Assembly (NCBI GenBank): GCA_016124585.1
Contig: WGNL01000025.1
Coordinates: 62,001-126,000 of the forward strand
Source of the DNA: Bacteroidota bacterium
Lineage (GTDB): Bacteria; Bacteroidota; Bacteroidia; Chitinophagales; Saprospiraceae
Direction of reading: 5' to 3'
DNA length: 64,000 nt
Part shown: positions 50,097 through 59,487 of the stretch, piece after piece
How positions within the stretch are numbered: the first letter of the stretch is position 1
Layout: every line of letters starts with the position of its first letter
The notes under the pieces: model-generated
What the model saw: only the letters and a program-made list of their open reading frames with translations
Told to the model about the DNA's origin: nothing
The model's database searches: none
Made by a program: the position numbers and the translations under genes

Positions 50097-52853
50097 TTGA
50101 CCGCAAAGTTAGTCATAATTCTTTCTTTCATTACGCTTGGTGCAAATGTGATGCTTGGCCAAGTGCTCCGACCCAATCGGCCAGGCCCTGAAAACAACCG
50201 CCCTGCTGCCGATTCTTTGCCAGTTGGTAGGCCCACCAGTCTAGCACCCTCACCTGGCATGGGTAGTTCAAACCTTGACAGTATCACCATTTCGAAGGAT
50301 GGACTAGACGACCAAATTGATTACAACGCTGCGGATTCCATGTATTTTGACATCAAAAACAAGCAAATCCACTTGTACGGGCAGGCAGATGTCAAATTCC
50401 AAACGATGGAAATTCAGGCCAACTACATCCTGATAGATTGGAAGGAAAGCACCATGAGTGCAGAAGGCAAGCGACAACCGAATGGAGAATGGTTGGGCAA
50501 GCCACATTTCAAGGATGGCTCTCAAGAGTTTACCACGAGTAGCATGCGCTACAACTACAAGACCTACAAAGGGGTGATACACGATGCACAAACTAACCAA
50601 GAAGGCATGAACATCGTGGGGGAAAAGGGGAAGTTTTTTGGAGTGGGCAATGACACCACAAAGCGAAATGTCATTTACAACAAAAACGCCATCTTTTCCA
50701 CCTGTGATCTGGAGCACCCCCATTTTGGTATTCGGAGCAACAAGCAAAAAATCGTGCAGGACAAGGTTGCCGTGGTTGGGCCTTGCAATCTCATCATTGG
50801 TGACATCCCGACTCCCCTCTGGCTCCCATTCGGTTTTTTTCCTTTAAAATTGGGGCAACGGACGGGTCTTATCTTCCCACAAAATTACCAATACTCGGAA
50901 GCATGGGGTTTTGGCCTCGATAATGTTGGCTACTACCTACCCATCAATGATAAAATGGATTTACAGCTTACGAGCGATATTTACCTGAAAGGCACTTTTC
51001 GTTTGCATGCGCTTTCCAATTACAAAAAACGCTATAAATACAATGGTAGGGTCAATGTGGACTTTGCTTATCAACGAAACGAAGACAGTGAGGGAGTTAT
51101 CACCCACCAACCTTCAGGCGGCTTGCAATGGACACATAACCAGGATGCCAAGGCACACCCATACCGGAGCCTCGGGGGCAATATCAATATTCAAACTGGG
51201 AATTACCAGCGTAACAACCGCACTGATGCCGCCGCCCGTCTCAACAGTTCGCTAAGCTCCAACATGAGCTACCGCCAGCGTTTCGACAAACCTTTTGACC
51301 TAAGTGCCTCTTTCAGCCATTCCCAAAACACAAATACACGTAACGTAACCATCAGTTTTCCAACGGTCAATTTCCAGACACAGAATTTGTATCCCTTCAA
51401 AAGAAAGGTGAAGACAGGTGGGGAGAAATGGTTCGAACGCATCCAAATGCGCTACACTTCAGAAGCCCGTAACCAATTCACGGCAAAGGATAGTACCCTT
51501 TTCACACAAGCAACTTTGGACAGCGCCAAGTTTGGGATTCGCCACAATGTCACTGCTGGCACGAGTTTCAATCTTTTGAAATTCTTCAATTTCACACCCA
51601 GCATGAGCTACAAAGAAGTTTGGTATTTTAAAACCCAAGAAAAAACCTTTGACCCAACTCTTACCATTCAAATGGATACGACTTGGAATGACGATTCCAC
51701 AGAGTACATCATTACAAACGATACAACAAAATTTGGCCACATCGTCACCAATGAAATGTGGCAGTTCAAGCCGCTCAGGCAGTACAACGCTGGTATCAGC
51801 ATGAGTACAAAGATTTTTGGTACCATACTTTTTAAAAAGGGAAAAGTGAGGGGACTACGGCATGTGATGACTCCTTCTTTTGGGTTTAATTACACGCCAG
51901 ATTTTACGAATCCAGATTGGGGATATTTTAAAACGGTGCAAAAAGACCTCAGAGATGATGAACTGCTTCAATACAGTATCTACGACAACAATCGCATTAG
52001 TGGCTTTGAGCAGCCCAGCTCAAGTGGTAAGCAAATGGCGTTGAATTACGGATTCAGCAATCTTTTCGAAGCAAAGGTGTTCTCAAAGCGAGACTCCACA
52101 CTAAAAAATATTAAGCTGTTCAATTCAATTTCAGTGAATGGCAATTACAATTTTGCGGCAGACTCCTTACAGTGGAGTGTTGTCAACATTGGTGGCAATA
52201 CCAATTTTTTCAACAACCTCACCTCTTTCCGATTTGGCATTGTGCTCGACCCCTATGATTTCAATCGGAAAACAGGAAGCCGGATAAATGAGCTGAACAT
52301 CAATAACAATGGCAAGTTGTTACGGCTTAGTACCTGGAATGCCAATATCAGCACAAATATTACAGTGGAACGCTTGCGAGATTTGTTGAAGGGGGAGGAT
52401 ACTGACAAAAAAGTAGCGAACAAGCCACGTCCAGATGAAGAAGGTACAGAAGCAAATATTGCCAACCTTCAGGGCCCTGAGGATTTTCTAAGTTTGTTTG
52501 AAAACTTCAGCATTTCCCACAACTTTACAGTTTCACAGCGGTATTACACAAGCACTGGTAAGGATTCAATTTCTATTTCTACGCATACTATTTCCAGTCG
52601 AGGCACCATCAAGCTTACACCCAATTGGAATATCATCGTTGGTAATTTTGGATACGATTTCCAATCAAAACGTATCACTTACCCTGACTTCTCATTTTCC
52701 CGTGACCTTCACTGCTGGGAAATGGGTGTAGCTTGGCAACCACAATTCGGTTCGTACAGCTTTTTCATCAGGGTAAAACCTGGAAAATTGGACTTTATCA
52801 ATGTGCCTTATCGAAAAGGGATACAAGACAGCCGAGGATTTGGTGGTTTTTAA
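50097..52853 (+). CDS. lptD: Putative LPS assembly protein LptD (Bacteroidota type)
   Basis: 918 residues, TTG start at 50097 followed by a signal peptide (LVIILSFITLGANVMLG). Residues about 60-180 resemble the LptA-like/OstA periplasmic domain (NKQIHLYGQADVKFQTMEI). The rest is the LptD barrel: LWLPFGFFPLKLGQRTGLIFP (LptD signature with Pro pairs), then many alternating strands to a C-terminal aromatic end (RGFGGF). It would insert lipopolysaccharide in the outer leaflet with LptE. Conserved cysteines of the E. coli protein are not obvious, as is usual for Bacteroidota. No in-frame ATG precedes the signal sequence. Confidence 0.93.
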   Translation: MTAKLVIILSFITLGANVMLGQVLRPNRPGPENNRPAADSLPVGRPTSLAPSPGMGSSNLDSITISKDGLDDQIDYNAADSMYFDIKNKQIHLYGQADVKFQTMEIQANYILIDWKESTMSAEGKRQPNGEWLGKPHFKDGSQEFTTSSMRYNYKTYKGVIHDAQTNQEGMNIVGEKGKFFGVGNDTTKRNVIYNKNAIFSTCDLEHPHFGIRSNKQKIVQDKVAVVGPCNLIIGDIPTPLWLPFGFFPLKLGQRTGLIFPQNYQYSEAWGFGLDNVGYYLPINDKMDLQLTSDIYLKGTFRLHALSNYKKRYKYNGRVNVDFAYQRNEDSEGVITHQPSGGLQWTHNQDAKAHPYRSLGGNINIQTGNYQRNNRTDAAARLNSSLSSNMSYRQRFDKPFDLSASFSHSQNTNTRNVTISFPTVNFQTQNLYPFKRKVKTGGEKWFERIQMRYTSEARNQFTAKDSTLFTQATLDSAKFGIRHNVTAGTSFNLLKFFNFTPSMSYKEVWYFKTQEKTFDPTLTIQMDTTWNDDSTEYIITNDTTKFGHIVTNEMWQFKPLRQYNAGISMSTKIFGTILFKKGKVRGLRHVMTPSFGFNYTPDFTNPDWGYFKTVQKDLRDDELLQYSIYDNNRISGFEQPSSSGKQMALNYGFSNLFEAKVFSKRDSTLKNIKLFNSISVNGNYNFAADSLQWSVVNIGGNTNFFNNLTSFRFGIVLDPYDFNRKTGSRINELNINNNGKLLRLSTWNANISTNITVERLRDLLKGEDTDKKVANKPRPDEEGTEANIANLQGPEDFLSLFENFSISHNFTVSQRYYTSTGKDSISISTHTISSRGTIKLTPNWNIIVGNFGYDFQSKRITYPDFSFSRDLHCWEMGVAWQPQFGSYSFFIRVKPGKLDFINVPYRKGIQDSRGFGGF

Positions 52854-52929
52854 TTTTTGTACTTCCGACTTTTGTACAGTATTTAACCATTTAGGCAGTT
52901 ACACTCTTTGCTCAATAAATGGTTTTGAC

Positions 52930-53958
52930 TTATAGTTTCTGGTTGGAAAACATCAGGATTAATGCTCCAATAATCATGATGAAATAATAAGTCAACAAAC
53001 GCCAAACCGCCATCACAACACCAGCAGTTCCTATTGGCAAACTGCTAGCAAAAACCAGTAGGAATCCAGCTTCTGCACCTCCTGTTCCTCCAGGTGTAGG
53101 CGTAATGAGAATGGCCACAAATACCATCCATTGAACCAGTAGAAGCTTGTAGAAATCCGCTTCTAAGCCCAATAATTTTACGACAGCCAATAAAATACAA
53201 AATCGAGTAAGCCACTGAGCAACAAGGAATAAAAAGCTCTGAAAAAATGACTTTTGCCCTTTTGAAAGGATTAGTTGAAAGGCCGCCTTGCACTCAAGTA
53301 GTGTGGTTTTTAACCTTCGATAAATACCTTCTAATCCGTGTTTTTTTTTGAACAAACGGTTGATTATCAATAGAATTATAATCAATGAAAATGACAGGAT
53401 TATGGCGATATTTTTATTCTCAATTAAAAAATTATGAAGGTTGGAAAAAAGGGGGTTCTCCCAATTTTTGGTCAATATCAGGGAAAGTGGAATAGCAAAA
53501 ACATAAAATAGTATGTCTTCAATATTTCCCCAAAGTGTGAGTGTAGTAGCTTGTCCTGGACTAAAGCCATGTTGGAGGAGCAAAGCAAGTTTTAGTGGCG
53601 CTCCTCCAAGTGCAGTTGGCGCAACTGCCCCTCCCAAGTCTGTAGCGATCGCAATTTTCAGCAAGTTTTTCCGTGCAATTTTCACCCCAAAAAAACGACT
53701 CCAAACCGCCAGCCGCAGGCTATGAAATAACCAAGGCAATAAGGCCAATGTCATCGCAATACCCAACCAAGGCCATGAAAAATTGGAAACTAGGTGAAAA
53801 TTCTTACTGTCGGTGGTAACCAGAGAATAGGTTAAATTTCCAAGTACTCCGATGCAGATAAAAGGAATAAGGCGTCGAAGGATTGTATCCAAGTTGACAG
53901 CCTTTTTCTGCCGATGAGGATTGTTGGGGGCTACAGCATCCTTCGTGGCTGCTTTCAT
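52930..53958 (-). CDS. YbhN/AglD-type membrane protein (LPG-synthase transmembrane / flippase-like)
   Basis: 342 residues with about eight hydrophobic helices and the conserved strings DLGGAVAPTALGGAPLKLALL and TPGGTGGAEAGFLLVF, which match the UPF0104/lysylphosphatidylglycerol-synthase transmembrane family. The family includes the membrane half of MprF and proteins of sugar-lipid transfer clusters; an undecaprenyl-linked sugar flippase role is a guess from context. Its start overlaps the stop of the PhyH gene by 4 bp, so it is the last gene in the nonulosonate-type operon. Confidence 0.87.
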   Translation of the reverse strand: MKAATKDAVAPNNPHRQKKAVNLDTILRRLIPFICIGVLGNLTYSLVTTDSKNFHLVSNFSWPWLGIAMTLALLPWLFHSLRLAVWSRFFGVKIARKNLLKIAIATDLGGAVAPTALGGAPLKLALLLQHGFSPGQATTLTLWGNIEDILFYVFAIPLSLILTKNWENPLFSNLHNFLIENKNIAIILSFSLIIILLIINRLFKKKHGLEGIYRRLKTTLLECKAAFQLILSKGQKSFFQSFLFLVAQWLTRFCILLAVVKLLGLEADFYKLLLVQWMVFVAILITPTPGGTGGAEAGFLLVFASSLPIGTAGVVMAVWRLLTYYFIMIIGALILMFSNQKL

Positions 53959-54794
53959 TTGAACTGTTTTGCAACCAATTGGAAAGCTTTAGATGGAAGC
54001 CAGGCCCCTTCAATGGGTGAACTTGAAGGCGTTTCATCGGCATAAAGATTTTCAGCTTTGAGTCGCTGTGCCAATTCTAGAGGAACAGGTGCGTAACTTA
54101 GGTCAGTCCGTAGGTGTCGGTAATAATTGTAATGGTTTCTAAAATGTTGATTGTCAATGCCATAAGCGATAAAAAAAGAATATTTTGTTCCATCAAATTC
54201 GCTACCTGTATGGACAGTTCTTGGGTCAAAAATCACACAGTCACCCGGTTCAGTTTTAATCCATTCAGCCAGTTCTTCAACGGGGTCTTTAGCGCCTAGC
54301 AAGTTTAGCGCTTTGTTCAAACCATTCATTTTTCGATCTAAACTTTGTTGTACTTCTTCTGGCAAAAACTGGTCAGGCCGGTGAGAGCCGGGAATTAATC
54401 CAAGCCGAAACCCTCCTGTGCTATCTTGGAGATAAATGCCGACCCGCACAATTTGATAAGGTTCTACACCCTCGTTCCAATCAGGCCCTTTTCCAAATTT
54501 CCTGCAAACGCTATCCCGGTGCCAAGTGAAGGAAGAAAAGCCAACATGCAAGTCATTGTGCTGCAAAAACTTCACATCTGGCCCATACAATACCCTTACC
54601 GCAGCCAATATTTTATCGTTGAAAATCACATTCCAAAAAGCAGAATGCTGCACCACGCCATTGGGTAGCGTCCATTTCTCCTTCCGTGCTACACTCAGTG
54701 CTTCAAGCTCTTTTTTATAAAAAGTGATTTCTTCTTGTGAGAAAAGGTTTCTGATAACTGAGAAGCCTTTTTCACGAAAACCTAGTTTGTCCAT
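53955..54794 (-). CDS. Phytanoyl-CoA dioxygenase (PhyH)-family oxygenase
   Basis: 279 residues from the ATG at 54794 (a start at 54827 is also open). Fe(II)/2-oxoglutarate oxygenase fold: the iron triad is likely His-Arg-Asp in FTWHRDSVCRKF and His in FDPRTVHTGSEFDG. PhyH-type enzymes in sugar clusters hydroxylate or otherwise oxidise small metabolites; some hydroxylate sugars or fatty-acyl tails. Given its place between a CMP-sugar synthetase and a membrane flippase-like protein, modification of the nonulosonate or its carrier is a fair hypothesis. Substrate unknown. Confidence 0.85.
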   Translation of the reverse strand: MDKLGFREKGFSVIRNLFSQEEITFYKKELEALSVARKEKWTLPNGVVQHSAFWNVIFNDKILAAVRVLYGPDVKFLQHNDLHVGFSSFTWHRDSVCRKFGKGPDWNEGVEPYQIVRVGIYLQDSTGGFRLGLIPGSHRPDQFLPEEVQQSLDRKMNGLNKALNLLGAKDPVEELAEWIKTEPGDCVIFDPRTVHTGSEFDGTKYSFFIAYGIDNQHFRNHYNYYRHLRTDLSYAPVPLELAQRLKAENLYADETPSSSPIEGAWLPSKAFQLVAKQFK

Positions 54795-54830
54795 GATTTT
54801 ATGATTTATGACAGCAAGCCTCTTCAATTT

Positions 54831-55625
54831 TTATGGCCGAAAAAACTCAAATGCACCCTCCCGTTGTTCGAATTTATAGCCAAACCAATCCCTTCGCTGT
54901 GGCTTTACAATATCAAGATTGCCCTGTTCCAACAGAAATTCAGCAAAAGCCCATTGATACAAATTGTCGAGGTCAATGGCATATTCGTGTGGTACGACAC
55001 AGGGCAGCAACACATCCCCTGTTAGGCTATTTTTCTTTGTAATGGTTTTGAACCTGATGGCGTCTACATGACCAGTTTGCCAAAAAGTAGAAGGCAGTTC
55101 TTGGCGAGGCATATTATAGGCTTCATGAAAATTACTTCTTAACAAAGGAGTCAGCCTTTCCTCTTCAATCCGCCACATTTTAAAGGGATTTTCACCAGAG
55201 GGAGTCACGGTTCTCACACAGTCTGCGTCTGGTCGGCTGAGCAAGGTTTGAACTGCTTCATCAATCAATCCAAATGGGCGAAAGGGTGATGTGGGACGAA
55301 GTTGCACGACTATATCGGCTCGATAGTCTTCATTGAATTCCAGCCAACGAGTTGCATGCTCCATAACCGGGAAATCGGTGGTTTGGTCTTGGGCGAGTTC
55401 CTTTGGCCTGATAAACGGCACTTCCGCCCCCCAATCTTTGGCTAAACTTGCAATGATTTCGTCATCTGTACTGACAATGATTCTGTCAACTAATTTTGAG
55501 CGCTGGGCTGCAGCAATGCTGTATGCCAAGAGCGGCACACCACCCAAAAATTTGATGTTTTTCTTTGGAATGCTCTTCGATCCGCCTCTGGCAGGAATGA
55601 TTGCGACGATATTCTTTTCTTTCAT
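54831..55625 (-). CDS. CMP-nonulosonate synthetase (acylneuraminate cytidylyltransferase family)
   Basis: 264 residues from the ATG at 55625 (a second ATG two codons upstream). It should activate a nine-carbon keto-sugar with CTP. The N-terminal nucleotide-binding motif is IIPARGGSKSIPKKNIK; also ILVSTDDEI-like SKLVDRIIVSTDDEIIAS, VVQLRPTSPFRP and TGHVDAIRF. It is longer than E. coli KdsB (248) and close to NeuA/LegF/PseF. Which sugar (Neu5Ac, legionaminic, pseudaminic or Kdn type) cannot be told from this sequence alone. Confidence 0.9.
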   Translation of the reverse strand: MKEKNIVAIIPARGGSKSIPKKNIKFLGGVPLLAYSIAAAQRSKLVDRIIVSTDDEIIASLAKDWGAEVPFIRPKELAQDQTTDFPVMEHATRWLEFNEDYRADIVVQLRPTSPFRPFGLIDEAVQTLLSRPDADCVRTVTPSGENPFKMWRIEEERLTPLLRSNFHEAYNMPRQELPSTFWQTGHVDAIRFKTITKKNSLTGDVLLPCVVPHEYAIDLDNLYQWAFAEFLLEQGNLDIVKPQRRDWFGYKFEQREGAFEFFRP

Positions 55626-55652
55626 GTACATTTTGTTTAAAAAAGTTAATGC

Positions 55653-56666
55653 TCAAAAAATTACCTCAGAAGCATTTGTTTCTAGTGGTCTTGTCTCATT
55701 TTTTTTATTCAAAAATTCCTTTATCGCTAAGCAAATTTTCAAAGCCTCAACACCATCTCTCAATGTGCAACCTGGCGCTCGATCAGTTTCAATACAGTTG
55801 AGAAAATCGGATACTTCATCCAGAAACATTTCGTTGCGCTCAAAATGCCTTCCCGGAAATAGCGTCTCCACATTTTTATCAGACTGATGGTAAACCATTG
55901 CAATCCCAGTAGTTGCATTCCATTCAACCCTGGCAATTTCACCAATGATTTGAAGCGTATGTTTTGCAGGTTGGCTCAGGTAATCAAGCCACACGGAACC
56001 AATTGCGCCGCTTTCAAATTGAAGGCAAGAAAGGGTAGCGTCCTCTATGTCTATTTCAAGTTTGGATAGCTTTCCCCCCAAGGCATAGCAAACCTTTGCC
56101 TCACCTAACAACCAGCGTAAATAATCAAAAGAATGACAGAGCGTCAGCACCACACCGCCTCCTAAGTCAGCCCTTGCAGAATAACCATTTCGATAATCTT
56201 CCCAAGGGTGCCAACCAGGCAACCATTCACCCCAGTGTGCATGAGCAGCAATAATTTTTCCTAGTTCTCCGCCATTTATTTTTCGCTTTATTTCCTGTAA
56301 AACAGAATGATAGCGGAATTGAAAGCCGACTTGGATTTTCAAATTTTTTGCATCCGCAATGGCTGCTAATTCATCCAAACCCTCAAGGGTGTGAGACACA
56401 GGTTTTTCCAAGAAAATATGACATCCTTTTTTGGCAGCTGCAATTGCAATGGGAACATGGAGCGAACTTGGGTTGCAAATAAAAACGGCTGCAGGTCGGT
56501 GGGATAAAGCTGACTCAAGGTCAGTTTCGGGCAGTAGGTTTGGTAATTCTTTCAGTTGGGTCAAATCCTGTGAGGTTAAAACAATGAAGTCAGAATAGCC
56601 AAGTTTGGCTAAGTTTTTCAAATGTCGTTTCCCAATGGATCCAAGACCAACTATGAGTATTTTCAT
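55653..56666 (-). CDS. Gfo/Idh/MocA-family NAD(P)-dependent oxidoreductase
   Basis: 337 residues from the ATG at 56666. The Rossmann start is MKILIVGLGSIGKRHLKN, the EKP motif sits in CHIFLEKPVSHTLEG, and the C-terminal alpha/beta domain has HAHWGEWLPGWHPWEDY and DLGGGVVLTLCHSFDYLRWL (catalytic-region His). These enzymes oxidise or reduce sugar carbons (often sugar nucleotides). It lies 21 bp upstream of the CMP-sugar synthetase in the same direction. A sugar-precursor modification step is likely; the exact reaction is unknown. Confidence 0.92.
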   Translation of the reverse strand: MKILIVGLGSIGKRHLKNLAKLGYSDFIVLTSQDLTQLKELPNLLPETDLESALSHRPAAVFICNPSSLHVPIAIAAAKKGCHIFLEKPVSHTLEGLDELAAIADAKNLKIQVGFQFRYHSVLQEIKRKINGGELGKIIAAHAHWGEWLPGWHPWEDYRNGYSARADLGGGVVLTLCHSFDYLRWLLGEAKVCYALGGKLSKLEIDIEDATLSCLQFESGAIGSVWLDYLSQPAKHTLQIIGEIARVEWNATTGIAMVYHQSDKNVETLFPGRHFERNEMFLDEVSDFLNCIETDRAPGCTLRDGVEALKICLAIKEFLNKKNETRPLETNASEVIF

Positions 56667-56673
56667 ATCGATT

Positions 56674-57624
56674 TTATAAGTATTCCTTGCAAATAGTTGC
56701 AATTCTCTCGGCAGATCGGCCACCGTTTTGTACAGGGGTTAAGCTTTTTACAAGGTCTGGTTCCAAGTCACTGTATACTTTTTTACCCAGACCTAATGCA
56801 GTCATCAATACAGAAGAGTATTTAGTAACCATCGAATTGCAGTTGGCAATCATGTGGTTGGTGTTGCCCGATTCGAAAATTAGGGCATCTGGCGCATGGC
56901 GTCGAATCTCAGCAGTGGCACGTTCCGTATTTTCACGGGGGTGAAGTTTGAATATCAATTGTCGCCCACCAGCTATGTCCAATGACTTGAAAATAAAACC
57001 CCGGCGATCCTCAAACTGTCCAGTTTCACGAAGGCAGGAAGTAGCTCCAAGCACGTAATCCTGATGGGGGAAATCGTTGGTGCGGTACTTGTCAAGGTCA
57101 TCGAAATTGGGGATGCCTGTTACGGCTATTTTGTGGGCTGGAATTCCTTTTTTAAGGTAAATCTCTTTGAAGCCGTCCGAGGCTACACAGAATTTTTGGT
57201 AGGCGTGGCTCAAACCGGTCATGGAAGTGTTTCCAAAATATCGTGGAAGTCTTAGGGTCTTTACCAGGTGATGAACAAAATTCTCAGGTGTCATCATTCC
57301 TTCCTGTACCAGTATTATTTTTTTTGAACGGATGTTGTGCGGAATTAGCGTGTCATTGGTCGTTACGACTAAATCATATTGGTTTTTGTTGCCACCATCG
57401 TCTAGCAGAAGATTGTTTTTTTCAAAATAGGCAGTTGCTATTTTTCGCTGGCTTTTGCCAAGTATCGTGGATTCGGTCAAACCTAGGTTGGCAGCTGCTT
57501 GCAAAAATTTACCAGCATAAAATGGGGTGAACCAACATTCGTGCATTGGCAATTCTTCTGCGATGCGGTGCACCATTGTGGATTGGTTGGGGGTGCCACC
57601 AATGAAAAGGATTTTTTTTGCCAT
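56674..57624 (-). CDS. GT-B-like / glycerophosphotransferase-like protein, function uncertain
   Basis: 316 residues, no signal peptide or membrane helix. It opens KKILFIGGTPNQSTMVHRIA. The second half carries LIFKLHPRENTERA and NCNSMVTKYSSVLMTALGLGKKVYSD, a pattern like the KxHP and S-S-V loops of CDP-glycerol transferases, polysialyl/LOS sialyltransferases and UDP-GlcNAc 2-epimerases of the GT-B fold. I cannot choose between these. Its stop is 7 bp before the oxidoreductase start, so it is in the same operon. Could be the glycosyltransferase that adds the cluster's sugar, or a NeuC-like step. Confidence 0.6.
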   Translation of the reverse strand: MAKKILFIGGTPNQSTMVHRIAEELPMHECWFTPFYAGKFLQAAANLGLTESTILGKSQRKIATAYFEKNNLLLDDGGNKNQYDLVVTTNDTLIPHNIRSKKIILVQEGMMTPENFVHHLVKTLRLPRYFGNTSMTGLSHAYQKFCVASDGFKEIYLKKGIPAHKIAVTGIPNFDDLDKYRTNDFPHQDYVLGATSCLRETGQFEDRRGFIFKSLDIAGGRQLIFKLHPRENTERATAEIRRHAPDALIFESGNTNHMIANCNSMVTKYSSVLMTALGLGKKVYSDLEPDLVKSLTPVQNGGRSAERIATICKEYL

Positions 57625-57715
57625 AATTCTGTTGCTAAACCTCCACGAATTTACAGGTGCAAGTTTAAGCGGCTGGTAAGTCTAGGTTATGTTTGGATGA
57701 AGAATTTGGGAAGGC

Positions 57716-59383
57716 TTATTTGCTACCACCCAAGCTTGCTTCTCCTCTTGCCAACTCAGGCAGCTGTTGCGCTTTTACGACTCTTTTTTCACCGACAAAT
57801 TCTCCAGAAGTTCTGTGTCGGATGTCTTCGACAAACCGCCATTCTGCCATTGCATCATACGGGGTGAGCGTTAGCAGTAGATATCCATGATTACAAAGGT
57901 CTAGGTATCGAAGGTGCGGGTTCGTTTTTTGCGAAGCAAATGCTCTTTCCAAAAATTTTACGGTTTTTTCACCTCGATATTCGTCAAAATTGGCACTTGT
58001 AACACTAGCTGTAGCAAACTCATGGGCCACTATTTTTTCCGATTTGCCTTGCTTGTATTTTTCAAAATCCTGGGGAATATCGAAGCACCATGCAGCGTGG
58101 GTATCGCCAGTGGCGAAAATGACATTGGGTATTTCTGCTGCGGCGAGGAAATCTTTGATAGCCTGCCGCTCGGTAGGGTAGCCGTCCCAAGCGTCAAAGT
58201 TGACATAGATTTTAGGCAGAAGGTACGACACACTCAATTCAGCAAACAACACTTGATTGCCAATTATTTTCCAGGTAGAATTGGCGTTTTTTAGTCCGTT
58301 TTCCAACCACGCTAACTGTTCCTCGCCGAGCATTGTACGCTTTGCGTTCAACAATTTTGACCTTCGGCTATCTGGCTGCTGTTCCCGACCTGCCACTCTT
58401 TCGTCCAGCATAAATAGGTCGGCGAGTCCGCTGCCAAAAGAAAACTGCCGATACAACGAGTTCCCTTCTCGCACCGGCAGCCATTCATAATATGCTTTTG
58501 AGGCGGCGATTTTGCGAAGCTCAAAATCCCCTTCATTTGGTTGGTGATTCTCTGCGCCGGACGAGTAGGCGTTATTTGAAATCTCATGGTCGTCCCAAAC
58601 GCAGATGAATGGGTGCTTTTGATGTACAGCTTGAAGGTCAGGATCGAGTCGGTATTGGGCATATCTGGTGCGGTAGTCCTGCAGGCTCACAATCTCATGC
58701 GTAGGCAAGTGCACTCGGTCATGAACCGAAGAGTCGGCATAAGTTTTTGCCCCATATTCGTAAATATAATCGCCGAGATGGACGACTGCGTCCAGGTCAT
58801 CAATTTCGGCAATGCGAGCAAAGGCGTTAAAGTACCCAGCCTGAAAATTGTTGCAACTCACTACCGCCAACCTCACTTGGTCATTAGGGGATGGGTACGA
58901 GCTAGACAGGTTTTTTGATGGAAAATGACTGGTGAAATATGCCTGGTTTTGTCGAGGTGCCCTACCAGTTGTCTTTGTTCTGCCTACTGGCGATTTTTTA
59001 CCAAAAGCTTCAAATTGGTAATAATGAAAGCTACCCGAATGCAATCCTTTTGCGTCAATTTTTACTGTAAAATCACGACTAGGCGAGGTGGTTGTTTCAC
59101 CCTCAGCTTCAATATGAGTGAAGTCTTCGTCCAAAGCCACTCGCCACTTCACCCGCACGGTATCAACTTTGGTTTCGGGTGTCACTCTCGTCCAAATGAT
59201 GACTGCATCCGACAAAGGGTCGCCCGAGGCTACCCCGTGGTAGAATGGTTTAAGCGTGGGATCAAAATAGATGGAAGTGCCATCATCCAAAAAACAAAGG
59301 GTGGTGTGTGTAGACTGAGCTTTTGTTTCAAAAAAAACGGCCGCTACCAACGGCAGCATCAGTAAGTAAAGACGGCTCCTCAT
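57716..59383 (-). CDS. Secreted PhoD-like alkaline phosphatase/phosphodiesterase
   Basis: 555 residues from the ATG at 59383 (the frame is open from 59458, but the signal peptide starts at 59383: MRSRLYLLMLPLVAAVFF). An N-terminal beta-sandwich domain (FYHGVASGDPLSDAVIIWTR) is followed by the metallophosphatase domain: VVHLGDYIYEYG, CVWDDHEISNNAY, IGNQVLF and FATGDTHAAWCFDI. This matches calcium/iron-dependent PhoD enzymes that release phosphate from mono- and diesters outside the cytoplasm. There is no twin-arginine motif in the leader, unlike many PhoD. It has no T9SS tail. Spacers of about 90-105 bp on both sides may allow separate transcription. Confidence 0.92.
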   Translation of the reverse strand: MRSRLYLLMLPLVAAVFFETKAQSTHTTLCFLDDGTSIYFDPTLKPFYHGVASGDPLSDAVIIWTRVTPETKVDTVRVKWRVALDEDFTHIEAEGETTTSPSRDFTVKIDAKGLHSGSFHYYQFEAFGKKSPVGRTKTTGRAPRQNQAYFTSHFPSKNLSSSYPSPNDQVRLAVVSCNNFQAGYFNAFARIAEIDDLDAVVHLGDYIYEYGAKTYADSSVHDRVHLPTHEIVSLQDYRTRYAQYRLDPDLQAVHQKHPFICVWDDHEISNNAYSSGAENHQPNEGDFELRKIAASKAYYEWLPVREGNSLYRQFSFGSGLADLFMLDERVAGREQQPDSRRSKLLNAKRTMLGEEQLAWLENGLKNANSTWKIIGNQVLFAELSVSYLLPKIYVNFDAWDGYPTERQAIKDFLAAAEIPNVIFATGDTHAAWCFDIPQDFEKYKQGKSEKIVAHEFATASVTSANFDEYRGEKTVKFLERAFASQKTNPHLRYLDLCNHGYLLLTLTPYDAMAEWRFVEDIRHRTSGEFVGEKRVVKAQQLPELARGEASLGGSK

Positions 59384-59487
59384 CAATAGTATGTTTGGAG
59401 AGGTTATTTGAATGCTACAAAGGAAAGGTTGCAATGGTAAGCCCCGGTGAATTGGCATTTAACTTATTGTGAAATAACGAGCTACCT

